DNA of 49,165 bases from Clostridiaceae bacterium (lineage in GTDB: Bacteria > Bacillota > Clostridia > Oscillospirales > Acutalibacteraceae). The notes beneath the pieces are model-generated. The model saw only the letters and a program-made list of their open reading frames with translations. It had not been told where the DNA came from and did not search any database. This document shows positions 7,275 through 15,504 of the stretch, piece by piece. The number at the start of each line of letters is the position of its first letter. Position 1 is the first letter of the stretch. Where the stretch lies: the NCBI GenBank assembly GCA_016280595.1, contig JAEEHB010000043.1, positions 1-49,165 of the forward strand. The letters run 5' to 3'. The position numbers and the translations under genes were made by a program.

Positions 7275-8384
7275 ATGACATACGATGTATATATGCCCGT
7301 AAGATGCATTTACGGCAAAGACGCCGTAACAGAAAATTCGTCGCTTTTTAAAGGGCTCGGCTCACGCTGCCTCATAGTCACGGGTAAGCACGCCGCAAAG
7401 GCGAGCGGAGCACTTGACGACGCGTGCAAAGCGCTTGAAAAAGAAGGCATCGCATACGCCGTTTTCGATGAAATAACGGCAAATCCCCTGCTCTCCTCCT
7501 GCCGCAAGGCGGGCGAAAAAGCAAGGGAAATAAATGCTGATTTCATTCTCGGCATCGGCGGAGGCTCTCCGCAGGATTCGTGCAAGGCGATTGCGATTTA
7601 CGCGACCAACCCCGACCTTTCAGAGCTCGATATCTACAAAAGAGTTTACAATAATCCTCCCCTTCCCGTCGCCCTCATCGGCACTACCGCCGGCACGGGC
7701 AGTGAGGTGACGGCGGTCAGCGTGCTCACCAATGATGAAACGGGCGTAAAGAAGAGCATAAAAGGGCCCGACTGCTACGCGAAAATTTCTTTCTGCGACC
7801 CGAAATACACCTACTCCGTGCCGCTCGAGCAGACAATATCAACCGCGCTTGACGCCTTTGCCCACGCGGCGGAAGGCTTCTTCACGGCAAAATGCGAAGG
7901 CATCGAGAGGCTCTACGCCGAAAAATGCATCCCCTCTCTCTATTCCTGCCTCAAAGCCCTGGCACAGGGTGATGAGATAACGGAAGACCTGCGCGATGAA
8001 CTCTATTACGGCTCAATTTACGCGGGCCTTGTAATCAACACCTGCGGCACCGCTTTTCCTCACCCGATGGGCTATGTGCTCACGGAAAACTACGGCGTGT
8101 TGCACGGCACGGCCTGCGCCGCGTTTTATTCGCCCTTCCTTGACAGGTGCGCAGAGTTTTCGCCCGAAAAGGCAAAATGCTTCTTCGAGATGACGGACGA
8201 AAAAGAAAAAGTGAAGAGCCTTATCGCTTCGCTCACTCATATAAGCGGCATAAAGATGAGCCCCGAAGAGGCTCACAAATACTCCGAAAGATGGGCGTCC
8301 GTTACGCCCGGCAACTTCCTCGCCTCGCCCGGCTCGCTCACGAGAGAGGAAGCGGAGGCAATACTGAACGAACTTTTCGGATAA
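7275..8384 (+). CDS. Iron-containing alcohol dehydrogenase
   Basis: This is a group III, Fe-dependent NAD(P)-linked alcohol dehydrogenase that interconverts an aldehyde and an alcohol in the cytoplasm. I start it at the ATG at 7275 (MTYDVYMPVR), preceded by GGAGG, rather than at the in-frame ATG at 7248. The product is 369 residues. The nucleotide-binding loop is GIGGGSPQDSCKA, followed by GTTAGTGSEVT. Metal ligands are visible in LDAFAHAAEG (Asp and His), in FPHPMGYVL and in YGVLHGTACA. The substrate cannot be told from sequence. It is a single gene between its own promoter and a terminator. Confidence 0.93.
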   Translation: MTYDVYMPVRCIYGKDAVTENSSLFKGLGSRCLIVTGKHAAKASGALDDACKALEKEGIAYAVFDEITANPLLSSCRKAGEKAREINADFILGIGGGSPQDSCKAIAIYATNPDLSELDIYKRVYNNPPLPVALIGTTAGTGSEVTAVSVLTNDETGVKKSIKGPDCYAKISFCDPKYTYSVPLEQTISTALDAFAHAAEGFFTAKCEGIERLYAEKCIPSLYSCLKALAQGDEITEDLRDELYYGSIYAGLVINTCGTAFPHPMGYVLTENYGVLHGTACAAFYSPFLDRCAEFSPEKAKCFFEMTDEKEKVKSLIASLTHISGIKMSPEEAHKYSERWASVTPGNFLASPGSLTREEAEAILNELFG

Positions 8385-8401
8385 AGCGAAACAAAAAAAC
8401 C

Positions 8402-8430
8402 AGGACTGCCTGTTTTTTACAGACAGTCCT
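8402..8430. terminator. Bidirectional intrinsic terminator
   Basis: AGGACTG-c-CTGT (8402-8413) pairs with ACAG-a-CAGTCCT (8419-8430) around a 5-T loop. T-rich tracts follow on both strands. It separates the convergent alcohol dehydrogenase and apgM genes. Confidence 0.85.
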
Positions 8431-8441
8431 TTTGTTATTTA

Positions 8442-9659
8442 TCAATCTGCCGAAAGAAACCGGGACATAAGCCCGGGTCCGTATTCAACGAAATCTCCGG
8501 TCAGGGAGGCTGTCGTTTCGTTGACCGAGTCAACTCCGGAGTCAACCTCTTTACCCTTGTGATAAATCATAAACGGTACGGGGTCTCTCGCGTGAGTCAT
8601 GGTGACTATCGGGGTCGGGTGGTCGGGCAGAATCATCATCTTATAGTCTTCTCCGCAGCTGTCAAGGTAGCCGAGCAGCACGGGGAGGACTTTTTCGTCG
8701 ATGAGTTCAATCGATCTCACCTTGTTTTCGGGCTCGTTTCTGTGTCCGCATTCATCGGGGGCTTCAAAGTGAAGATAAACAAAGTCCGCTCCGTTTTTCC
8801 ACTCTTCAACAGCCGCTTTCGCCTTACCCTCGAAGTTTGTATCGATATATCCCGTCGCGCCCTCAACCTCGGGGGTGTTCATCCCTGCGCAGATGCCTAT
8901 GCCTTTGAGCAGGTCAACGGCGGAAATGATGCTGCCTTTGAGCCCTCTGAGTTTTTCAAAGGATTCGAGCGCGGGTTTGCCGCCCTCGCCCCAGAGCCAG
9001 ATTGAGTTTGCGGGCCTCCTGCCCTCGGAAATTCTCTTGATGTTTACGGGATGATTTTTGAGGAAATCATAACTTTCCTTCATCATTGCGATGAGTTTCG
9101 CCGCGTTGGGCGAAGTTGAAAGATATTCGCCTATAACCCTGCCCGAAATATCGTGCGGAGGGGTCATATTGCCGAGGTCGGTGGTGCCGTTGTTTACTAT
9201 AAGGCAGTGGCGGTAACTTACGCCGCTGTAAAAAGCGAATTCGTCGTTGCCGAAATGCTCCTGCACGCTCTTTATTATTTCAGCCGCCTCGGCGGTTGAA
9301 ATATCGCCTGCCGAATAATCGACCATCGTTTTTGCGCTGTAATCTTCCTCGTCGCTCAGGGTTACAAGGTTGCACCTTAAAGAAACGTCGGTGTCTTTCA
9401 TTTTTACACCGATGCTCACCGCCTCGAGGGGCGAGCGACCCGTGTAGCAAACGGCGGGGTCGTAGCCGAGCACGCTGAGGTTTGCGACATCCGAGCCGGG
9501 TTTGAGCCCGTCGGCAACCGTCCTGACCATACCCACTCTGCCTTTTCTGCCGAGCGAGTCAAACAGGGGCTTTTTCGCCACCTGCATCGGCGTTTTGCCG
9601 TCAAGCGCGGGCACGGGGTAATCCGCCATGCCGTCATATAAAACTACCGCGTATTTCAT
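8442..9659 (-). CDS. apgM: ApgM-type cofactor-independent phosphoglycerate mutase / putative homoserine kinase
   Basis: The 405-residue product belongs to the archaeal-type cofactor-independent phosphoglycerate mutase family in the alkaline phosphatase superfamily. Metal and nucleophile motifs are visible: VLYDGMADYP at the N-terminus, GSDVANLSVLGYDP (nucleophile Ser) near residue 55, FEAPDECGHRN near residue 300 and LPDHPTPI near residue 345, with THARDPVPF after it. In many anaerobes this subgroup is proposed to serve as an alternative homoserine kinase in threonine synthesis; no thr genes are adjacent here to support that. Its start overlaps the 88-residue gene upstream by 4 bp. Confidence 0.88.
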   Translation of the reverse strand: MKYAVVLYDGMADYPVPALDGKTPMQVAKKPLFDSLGRKGRVGMVRTVADGLKPGSDVANLSVLGYDPAVCYTGRSPLEAVSIGVKMKDTDVSLRCNLVTLSDEEDYSAKTMVDYSAGDISTAEAAEIIKSVQEHFGNDEFAFYSGVSYRHCLIVNNGTTDLGNMTPPHDISGRVIGEYLSTSPNAAKLIAMMKESYDFLKNHPVNIKRISEGRRPANSIWLWGEGGKPALESFEKLRGLKGSIISAVDLLKGIGICAGMNTPEVEGATGYIDTNFEGKAKAAVEEWKNGADFVYLHFEAPDECGHRNEPENKVRSIELIDEKVLPVLLGYLDSCGEDYKMMILPDHPTPIVTMTHARDPVPFMIYHKGKEVDSGVDSVNETTASLTGDFVEYGPGLMSRFLSAD

Positions 9660-9922
9660 TTGCTTTCTCCGTCCTGCCCGTCATCTTTTTTGTTTTTGCC
9701 CGATTTAGATGTAGCCACCGCGCAGACAACCGCCGCCACGAGCGCAATCACGGCAATGAGGGCAAAAATCAGCACCTTATCGTTACTGCCTGTGTCGGGC
9801 GAAGGTACAGCCGCTTCGGGGCCTGCGGCAAGGGCGTAAATTGCAACCGTCACCACGCCGAGCACAAGCAGGGCGCACATAACAATTGCGATTATTCTGA
9901 TAATAAGATTTCTCTTTTTCAT
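9656..9922 (-). CDS. 88-residue secreted mini-protein with SPDTG sortase-type C-terminal signal
   Basis: The product has an N-terminal signal-peptide-like helix (about residues 7-33, ending YALAAG), an ~11-residue spacer, the motif SPDTG (residues 41-45), a second helix (49-70) and a charged tail (KSGKNKK then acidic). Motif, helix and basic residues in that order form a cell-wall sorting signal. SPxTG matches the (S/P)PxTG motif described for the class B sortase of Clostridioides difficile, and two class B sortases are encoded at 16763-19546. The ribosome binding site AAGGAG is well placed. It lies between pgm (22 bp) and apgM (4-bp overlap). Only a very short peptide would be anchored, so it could also simply be a two-helix membrane protein. 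Confidence 0.75.
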   Translation of the reverse strand: MKKRNLIIRIIAIVMCALLVLGVVTVAIYALAAGPEAAVPSPDTGSNDKVLIFALIAVIALVAAVVCAVATSKSGKNKKDDGQDGESK

Positions 9923-9944
9923 AAGGCGGTCTCCTTACAAACGC

Positions 9945-11660
9945 TTATTTCAGAAGGGCTTTCATTGCCTCGCCTATCGAATCGGCAATCTCGGATGCCT
10001 TTTCTTTGGTTTCGGCTATGCCCGTGATGTATATCTTGATTTTCGGCTCGGTGCCCGAAGGTCTCATAATTACGAAGTTGCCGCCGGGCAGCTCGTAAGC
10101 GAGGATATTTGACTTGGGCAGGGTGATTGCCTCTTTCTCTCCGGTGCGGTTGTCGATAATCTCGCTCGTGTTGTAGTTATAGTGTCTGAGCACTTCGAAG
10201 TCCGCGATGCTTGCGGGGGGATTTGCCGCCGTTGACGACATAATCTCAGCCATCTTTGCCATACCGTCGGCGCCTTCATAAGCGAAGTTGAGCAGTTTGT
10301 TGCTGAAATAGCCGAATTCGGCGTAAAGTTCATCAAGCACATCGGCGAGTGTTTTGCCCTGTGACTTGTAATATGCCGTCATTTCACAAATCATAAGAGA
10401 AGCGGCAACTGCGTCTTTATCCTTTGCGTGAGTGCCGATAAGGTAGCCGTAACTTTCCTCAAAGCCGATGATGAAATCGTCTTTTTTGCCCTGCGCCTCA
10501 AGGCCCGTGATAACTTCGCCGATATATTTGAATCCTGTGAGCACGTCAACGAGTTTCGCGCCGTATTTGGCACAGATTCTGTCAACAAGTTTGGTTGAAA
10601 CGAAGGATTTCACCACTACCGGGTTTTCGGGCAGAGTGCCGAGCGCCTTTCTCTGTGAGAGCAGGTAGTTTACAAGCAGGGCGCCTATGTCGTTGCCGGT
10701 AAGCAGCGCGTATTCGCCGTGTGTGAGCACCGCCGTGCCTACTCTGTCGCAGTCCGGGTCGGTGGCAAGCAGAAGGTCCGCTTTGAAGTCCTTTGTCATT
10801 TCAAGTCCGCACTCAAACACCTGGCGGATTTCGGGGTTGGGATAGGGGCAGGTCGGGAAGTTGCCGTCGGGCAGTTCCTGCTCTTTTACAACCTCTATGT
10901 TTTTGTAGCCCGCTCTGTCAAGCACCGTCCTTACGGGGATATTGCCCGTGCCGTTAAGGGGTGAATAAATGATTTTCACATCGCTCTGCTTCACGATTTC
11001 GGGGTGAAGAGGTCTCGAAAGGCAGAGAGCGTAATATTCTTCGATTATATCGTCGGAAATATACCCGATAAGGCCTTTTGCTTTCGCCTCGTCGAAATCC
11101 ATAGTCTTGATTCCGCCGAACATATCGGTTTTGCAGATGAAGGAGTAGGTGCGCGCGGCGGCCTCTTCTGTCATCTGATAGCCTCTGGGATCATAGCACT
11201 TGTAGCCGTTGTACTTTGAAGGATTGTGGCTGGCTGTGATGACTATGCCGCTCTGACAGGAGAGCCTCATAACCGCGTATGAAACGAAGGGCGTGGGCAT
11301 AAGGCGGCTGTACATATACACCTTGATGCCGTTTGCCGCAAGGATTTTCGCGCTCTCATAGGCGAAATCTTCGGATTTGATTCTCGAGTCGTAGCCTATG
11401 GCAACGCTCGACTGTGAATACTCGCTGTTAAGGTAATCGGCAAGACCCTGAGTCGCCTGACCGACCGTGTAGATGTTCATTCTGTTTGTGCCCGCTCCGA
11501 GCACACCCCTGAGACCGGCTGTGCCGAATTCAAGGTTGCGGTAAAATCTGTCAAGAATTTCGTCTTCGTTGCCCGCTATCGCTTCAAGTTCGCCGTGCAG
11601 TTCGTCGTTGCCTTCGGTGCCCTTGAGCCAGGCGGAATACAGTTCTTTTACATTGTTCAT
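9945..11660 (-). CDS. Phosphoglucomutase / phosphomannomutase family enzyme
   Basis: This alpha-D-phosphohexomutase interconverts hexose 1- and 6-phosphates for envelope sugar or glycogen metabolism. I start it at the ATG at 11660 (MNNVKELYSA), which has GGAGG 9 bases ahead, not at the longer in-frame start at 11687; the product is 571 residues. The four family loops are present: TASHNPSKYNGYK with the phosphoserine, DPDCDRVG for Mg, GFEESYG for sugar recognition and RPSGTEPKIK for phosphate. The length fits the long phosphoglucomutase/phosphomannomutase subfamily. A perfect hairpin lies immediately upstream of the ribosome binding site. Confidence 0.94.
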   Translation of the reverse strand: MNNVKELYSAWLKGTEGNDELHGELEAIAGNEDEILDRFYRNLEFGTAGLRGVLGAGTNRMNIYTVGQATQGLADYLNSEYSQSSVAIGYDSRIKSEDFAYESAKILAANGIKVYMYSRLMPTPFVSYAVMRLSCQSGIVITASHNPSKYNGYKCYDPRGYQMTEEAAARTYSFICKTDMFGGIKTMDFDEAKAKGLIGYISDDIIEEYYALCLSRPLHPEIVKQSDVKIIYSPLNGTGNIPVRTVLDRAGYKNIEVVKEQELPDGNFPTCPYPNPEIRQVFECGLEMTKDFKADLLLATDPDCDRVGTAVLTHGEYALLTGNDIGALLVNYLLSQRKALGTLPENPVVVKSFVSTKLVDRICAKYGAKLVDVLTGFKYIGEVITGLEAQGKKDDFIIGFEESYGYLIGTHAKDKDAVAASLMICEMTAYYKSQGKTLADVLDELYAEFGYFSNKLLNFAYEGADGMAKMAEIMSSTAANPPASIADFEVLRHYNYNTSEIIDNRTGEKEAITLPKSNILAYELPGGNFVIMRPSGTEPKIKIYITGIAETKEKASEIADSIGEAMKALLK

Positions 11661-11681
11661 ACCCTGTACCTCCGTAAAAAT

Positions 11682-11715
11682 ATCCACCCTTTATTTTAAG
11701 ACATAAAGGGTGGAT
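11682..11715 (-). terminator. Perfect hairpin between the metallophosphoesterase stop and the pgm ribosome binding site
   Basis: CCACCCTTTAT (11684-11694) and ATAAAGGGTGG (11703-11713) are perfect inverted repeats with an 8-nt loop; two more A-T pairs extend the stem. On the minus strand it is followed by ATATTTTTA, so it reads as an intrinsic terminator for the metallophosphoesterase. The ribosome binding site of the phosphohexomutase gene begins right after the T tract, leaving no room for a promoter. The hairpin may therefore attenuate, or stabilise, the downstream message. Confidence 0.75.
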
Positions 11716-11732
11716 TGTCAAGAATTATGAAC

Positions 11733-12938
11733 TTACAGAGAAGCGAAGAAATCAATCACCACGCTCACAAGACTGCGCGCGAAATAGCCGAGCGCGAGGA
11801 TGTATGACTGCGGCGTGTCGCCCGTGTTTCCGTAGGGCACATCCGTCTGCTTTTCAAAGTGAGCGTCGCCTCTTTTTACGCTTCCCTCATAGGTGTACAT
11901 CTCGTTTTCGTAGTTTGTCAAATCGTTTTCGTCAAGGGTGATGAGGCGGTAGCCGTAGGGTCCGCTTTTCGCCATCTCGGCACCGTAGTTGAAGCCCATT
12001 TCAATGCCGTCGTAAGTACCTGTAAAGCCCTCAATATGCTGATGTCCGAAGTACGCTCCGATTACATCGCCCTGCTCTTTCCACGCCTTGAATTCATAGG
12101 TGGGCTCGCACGGAGCATAGGCGAAATAGTTATAGCCCGCCGCCCTCCCGGGGTCAAGGCGGTAAAACTTTAAGCCCTTCGCTCTCGCCCCTTCGTCAAA
12201 GGGTGAGCACTCGGTGAAAAGATTGCCTATATCATCCGCTTGTATGTGCTGAAAAGCGATTGCGGGTACGGGCTCGCCGCCGTTTCTTTCTCTGATTTCC
12301 GATGACTTGCGCGAATACCAGTCAACCTGGTCGTTGTTAAGTCCGTGCCTGCCGGTATCCATAATCCAGAGGTTGAATTTATCCGCGCCGGAGGAATCGG
12401 TTATCTCAAGGTGATAGTCTATCCTGCCCTCCGAATCATCGCTTTCGTCAAAGGTGAGGCAGTTTGAGTAGTGAGAATAAAACTCAAGCCACTCCTCGTT
12501 TGTGATTTCGGCCTTGTAGTCGTTGTTGCCCTGCACAATCGCAAAGGGTACGCCCGACGCCTGAAAAACAGAGAGCACGGCATCAGCCGCCGTCTTTACG
12601 TTTTCAAGAGTTTTCTCACGGTCAACCTTGCCGAGATTTTTAACAACAACACCGTCTCTGAAGGGCTCGTCATCCGTAAAGAAATCGAGCACGGGCCTTG
12701 AATCCTCAATCAGGTCGCCCGTAAACACGATAAGGTCGGGCGAGGTTTCCTCTATCGCCTTTTCAATAAGGTTAAGCATATCGGGCGCGGGATTCTGATC
12801 ATCCTGCGTATCCGACAGCACAAGAATTTTGAATTTTCCGCCGCCGAAACCAAGTGAACTGTCCTGCGCAAATCCGCTTACGGAAAAAGCGGAAAAAAGT
12901 ATCAGCGCGCAGCAGAGCAGAGCCGTCATTTTCTTCAT
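11733..12938 (-). CDS. Secreted calcineurin-like metallophosphoesterase
   Basis: The product is a secreted phosphohydrolase with an N-terminal signal peptide (residues 1-25, cleavage likely after SGFA). I use the ATG at 12938 (MKKMTALL), which has AGGAGAG just ahead; an upstream in-frame start at 12971 overlaps the promoter. The binuclear-metal motifs follow in order: LVLSDTQDD, VFTGDLIED, VQGNNDYKA, AFQHIQ and YFGHQHIEG. These match the family of calcineurin-like phosphoesterases that includes yeast Dcr2-like proteins. A hydrophobic C-terminal segment (YFARSLVSVVIDFFASL) could hold it at the membrane. The substrate is unknown. Confidence 0.9.
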   Translation of the reverse strand: MKKMTALLCCALILFSAFSVSGFAQDSSLGFGGGKFKILVLSDTQDDQNPAPDMLNLIEKAIEETSPDLIVFTGDLIEDSRPVLDFFTDDEPFRDGVVVKNLGKVDREKTLENVKTAADAVLSVFQASGVPFAIVQGNNDYKAEITNEEWLEFYSHYSNCLTFDESDDSEGRIDYHLEITDSSGADKFNLWIMDTGRHGLNNDQVDWYSRKSSEIRERNGGEPVPAIAFQHIQADDIGNLFTECSPFDEGARAKGLKFYRLDPGRAAGYNYFAYAPCEPTYEFKAWKEQGDVIGAYFGHQHIEGFTGTYDGIEMGFNYGAEMAKSGPYGYRLITLDENDLTNYENEMYTYEGSVKRGDAHFEKQTDVPYGNTGDTPQSYILALGYFARSLVSVVIDFFASL

Positions 12939-12969
12939 AATCACACTCTCCTTTCGTAATTGTCTGCTC

Positions 12970-12997
12970 ATTATACCAAATTTGTCAGTTTTTTCAA
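12970..12997 (-). promoter_or_regulatory. Promoter of the metallophosphoesterase gene
   Basis: On the minus strand TTGAAA (12997-12992) and TATAAT (12975-12970) are 16 bp apart, 30 bp upstream of the start codon at 12938. Confidence 0.7.
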
Positions 12998-13052
12998 GTG
13001 ATGCGTTTTTGTTCTCCGCTCCCCTGCCGAGAGCCCAGCCCTTATAAAATAC

Positions 13053-13081
13053 TTGAAATATTTATATATATATAGTATAAT
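13053..13081 (+). promoter_or_regulatory. Strong promoter of the desulfurase-thiI-cinA-sortase-spoIID run
   Basis: TTGAAA (13053-13058) and TATAAT (13076-13081) have the ideal 17-bp spacing, with an AT-only stretch between. It is the only clear promoter before the six co-directional genes from 13152 to 21810. The leader is about 65 nt long. Confidence 0.78.
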
Positions 13082-13151
13082 GTGTTAAATATGTGCCAAA
13101 AAATCGGAAAACGCAGGCATACGAAAAGCGGCTTTTTTACGGAGAAAAAAT

Positions 13152-14288
13152 ATGATAACTTCGGCTTATTTTGATAACAGCGCCACCACGATGCCCTGCG
13201 AAGAAGCGGTGCTTGCGGCGGAAAAAGCAATAAAGGAATTCTGGGGAAATCCCTCCTCTCTGCACGGCGTCGGAAACTCCGCAAACGCCCTGCTCGAAGG
13301 CAGCAGAGAAGCAATCGCGGATTTTCTTCACTGCTCACCGGGCGAAATTTATTTCACATCCGGCGGCACGGAAAGCGATAACCTCGCCGTGCTGGGCGCC
13401 GCAGAAAAAATGAAGAGATACGGTAAAAGAATAGTATCAACCGAAATCGAGCACCCCGCCGTTTATGATACGCTCACGAAACTCGGCAACAGCGGCTTTG
13501 AAATAGTCAGGCTTAAACCGGGCGCGGACGGAAACATAAGCGAAAAAGATCTGTTTGACGCCGTAACACCCGACACAATTCTCATAAGCATGATGGCTGT
13601 CAACAACGAAACGGGCGCTGTGCTGCCCGTCGCTTCTGCAAAGAAGGCGGCTGTGAGAGCGGACTCGCACGCCCTTATTCACTGCGACGCGGTGCAGGCA
13701 TTCGGCAAGATGCCGCTAAGACCCTCCTCGCTCGGAGTTGACCTTATGAGCATAAGCGCACATAAGATTCACGGCGTAAAAGGCGCAGGCGCGCTCTACA
13801 TAAGCAAAAACGTCTCCATACTTCCCCGCGTTTACGGAGGCGAGCAGGAGAGCAAGGTGCGCCCCGGCACTGAGGCTGTGCCCGCGATAGCGGCATTCGC
13901 CGCCGCGGTTAAGGCCCTGCCCAATATAAACGCAGAAAGAGAAAAAATGTCCGCCCTCAGAAAGAGGATGCTTGACCGCTTTGCTCTTGAAGGCGGCATT
14001 GAGGTAAACTCCCCCGCGGATTCCTCACCCTATGTGACAAACGTATCCGTAACAGGCATAAAAAGCGAGCCGATGCTCAACTTCCTCTCCGCAAACGGAG
14101 TTTACGTTTCATCGGGCTCAGCCTGCTCAAAGGGTAAAAAGAGCAGAGTGCTCAAAGCGATGAATCTGCCCGGCGGGCGCCTCGAAAGCCCCATAAGAAT
14201 CAGTTTTTCACGATACACCACCGAGGAGGAAATCGACTTCCTCTGCGATATGATTGCCCGCGCGAAAAAAGAAATTTACTCTAAATAA
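13152..14288 (+). CDS. Cysteine desulfurase (NifS/IscS family)
   Basis: This PLP enzyme takes sulfur from cysteine as a persulfide and hands it to acceptor proteins. The 378-residue product shows the PLP lysine in SAHKIHG (Lys205), the cofactor-binding TSGGTESDN (69-77) and the catalytic loop VSSGSACSKG with Cys325. The thiI gene lies 13 bp downstream, the usual pairing in Firmicutes where a dedicated desulfurase supplies sulfur for 4-thiouridine in tRNA. No iscU/sufU scaffold is nearby, which favours a tRNA-thiolation role over general Fe-S assembly. The ribosome binding site is CGGAGAA, 8 bases from the ATG. Confidence 0.94.
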   Translation: MITSAYFDNSATTMPCEEAVLAAEKAIKEFWGNPSSLHGVGNSANALLEGSREAIADFLHCSPGEIYFTSGGTESDNLAVLGAAEKMKRYGKRIVSTEIEHPAVYDTLTKLGNSGFEIVRLKPGADGNISEKDLFDAVTPDTILISMMAVNNETGAVLPVASAKKAAVRADSHALIHCDAVQAFGKMPLRPSSLGVDLMSISAHKIHGVKGAGALYISKNVSILPRVYGGEQESKVRPGTEAVPAIAAFAAAVKALPNINAEREKMSALRKRMLDRFALEGGIEVNSPADSSPYVTNVSVTGIKSEPMLNFLSANGVYVSSGSACSKGKKSRVLKAMNLPGGRLESPIRISFSRYTTEEEIDFLCDMIARAKKEIYSK

Positions 14289-14301
14289 ACCGGAGACCGC
14301 G

Positions 14302-15477
14302 ATGAAAGAAGTTATACTTATCAAAAACGGTGAGCTTGCACTCAAAGGCCTCAACAGGCGCACATTTGAGGACATTCTCATTAAAAATATGAAGCACCGC
14401 CTCTCGTCACTCGGCAAATTCGATTTTTCGGTTGCTCAGTCAACCATAGTCGCCTCCCCTGCGGACGACAGCATCGACCTTGACGAAGCCTGCGAAAAAA
14501 TCGCGAAGGTATTCGGCATAGCGGCATTTTCGAGAGCGGCGGCGGTTGAAAAAGATTTCAATGTGATACTCGACGCCTGCGTCAAATACCTTGAAGATGA
14601 ACTCAGCTGCGCAAAGACCTTCAAGGTTGAAGCGAAGAGGAGCGATAAAAAATTCCCGCTTCAGTCTCCCGAAATATGCAGGGAAACGGGCGGCAGAATT
14701 CTTGAAGCCTTCCCTCACCTCACGGTTGACGTACACTCGCCCGATGTGGTGGTAAATGTTGAAATCAGGGACGAATACGCCTACATTCACGGCAGGCAGA
14801 TAAAAGGCTCGGGCGGTATGCCCGTAGGCTCGTCCGGCAAAGCGTGCCTGCTCATTTCCGGCGGCATTGACAGCCCCGTGGCCGGCTATATGATGGCTAA
14901 AAGAGGGCTTGAACTTACCGCCGTGCATTTTGCCTCTCCCCCCTACACAAGCGAGAGAGCGGAGCAGAAGGTACACTCACTGCTCGGGAAAGTGTCGGAG
15001 TATTCGGGCAAAATCGGTCTGTGGGTAGTCCCCTTTACCGGTATTCAGGAAAAAATCAAGGATAACTGCCCCGAAGAAATTTTTACCGTGATTATGCGCC
15101 GCATGATGATGAGGGTTGCTCAGATAATAGCCCTTCGCGAAAAGGCGGGCGCGCTCATCACGGGCGAGAGCGTAGGTCAGGTGGCAAGCCAGACTCTCTA
15201 CGCCATGATTTGCACCGACAATGTGTGCGATATGCCCGTATTCAGGCCGCTCATAGGTATGGATAAAGACGAGGTCATCGCGATTTCGAGAAAGATAGAT
15301 ACATTTGATATTTCCGTGCTTCCCTACGAAGACTGCTGCACGGTATTCACCCCGAAGCACCCGAGAACAAGGCCGACTCTCGACTATGTGGAGCGCGCCG
15401 AAGAGGCCTTCGATTACGCGCCGATGATAGCCGAAGCGGCTCAGAATGCAAGATTTGTTAACATCAGCGCCAGATAA
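14302..15477 (+). CDS. thiI: ThiI, tRNA 4-thiouridine sulfurtransferase
   Basis: ThiI adenylates U8 of tRNA and replaces the oxygen with sulfur. I start it at the ATG at 14302 (MKEVILIKNG), with CGGAGA ahead; the longer frame begins inside the desulfurase gene. The 391-residue product has the N-terminal ferredoxin-like and THUMP domains (to about residue 165) and then the PP-loop SGGIDSPVAGYMM. It ends after the AANH/PP-loop domain with no rhodanese extension, as in Bacillus-type ThiI, so the sulfur must come from the adjacent desulfurase. CTVFTPKHPRT near the C-terminus is a conserved family segment. Confidence 0.95.
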   Translation: MKEVILIKNGELALKGLNRRTFEDILIKNMKHRLSSLGKFDFSVAQSTIVASPADDSIDLDEACEKIAKVFGIAAFSRAAAVEKDFNVILDACVKYLEDELSCAKTFKVEAKRSDKKFPLQSPEICRETGGRILEAFPHLTVDVHSPDVVVNVEIRDEYAYIHGRQIKGSGGMPVGSSGKACLLISGGIDSPVAGYMMAKRGLELTAVHFASPPYTSERAEQKVHSLLGKVSEYSGKIGLWVVPFTGIQEKIKDNCPEEIFTVIMRRMMMRVAQIIALREKAGALITGESVGQVASQTLYAMICTDNVCDMPVFRPLIGMDKDEVIAISRKIDTFDISVLPYEDCCTVFTPKHPRTRPTLDYVERAEEAFDYAPMIAEAAQNARFVNISAR

Positions 15478-15504
15478 TTATTAACATTCAGGAGATATAC
15501 TGAA

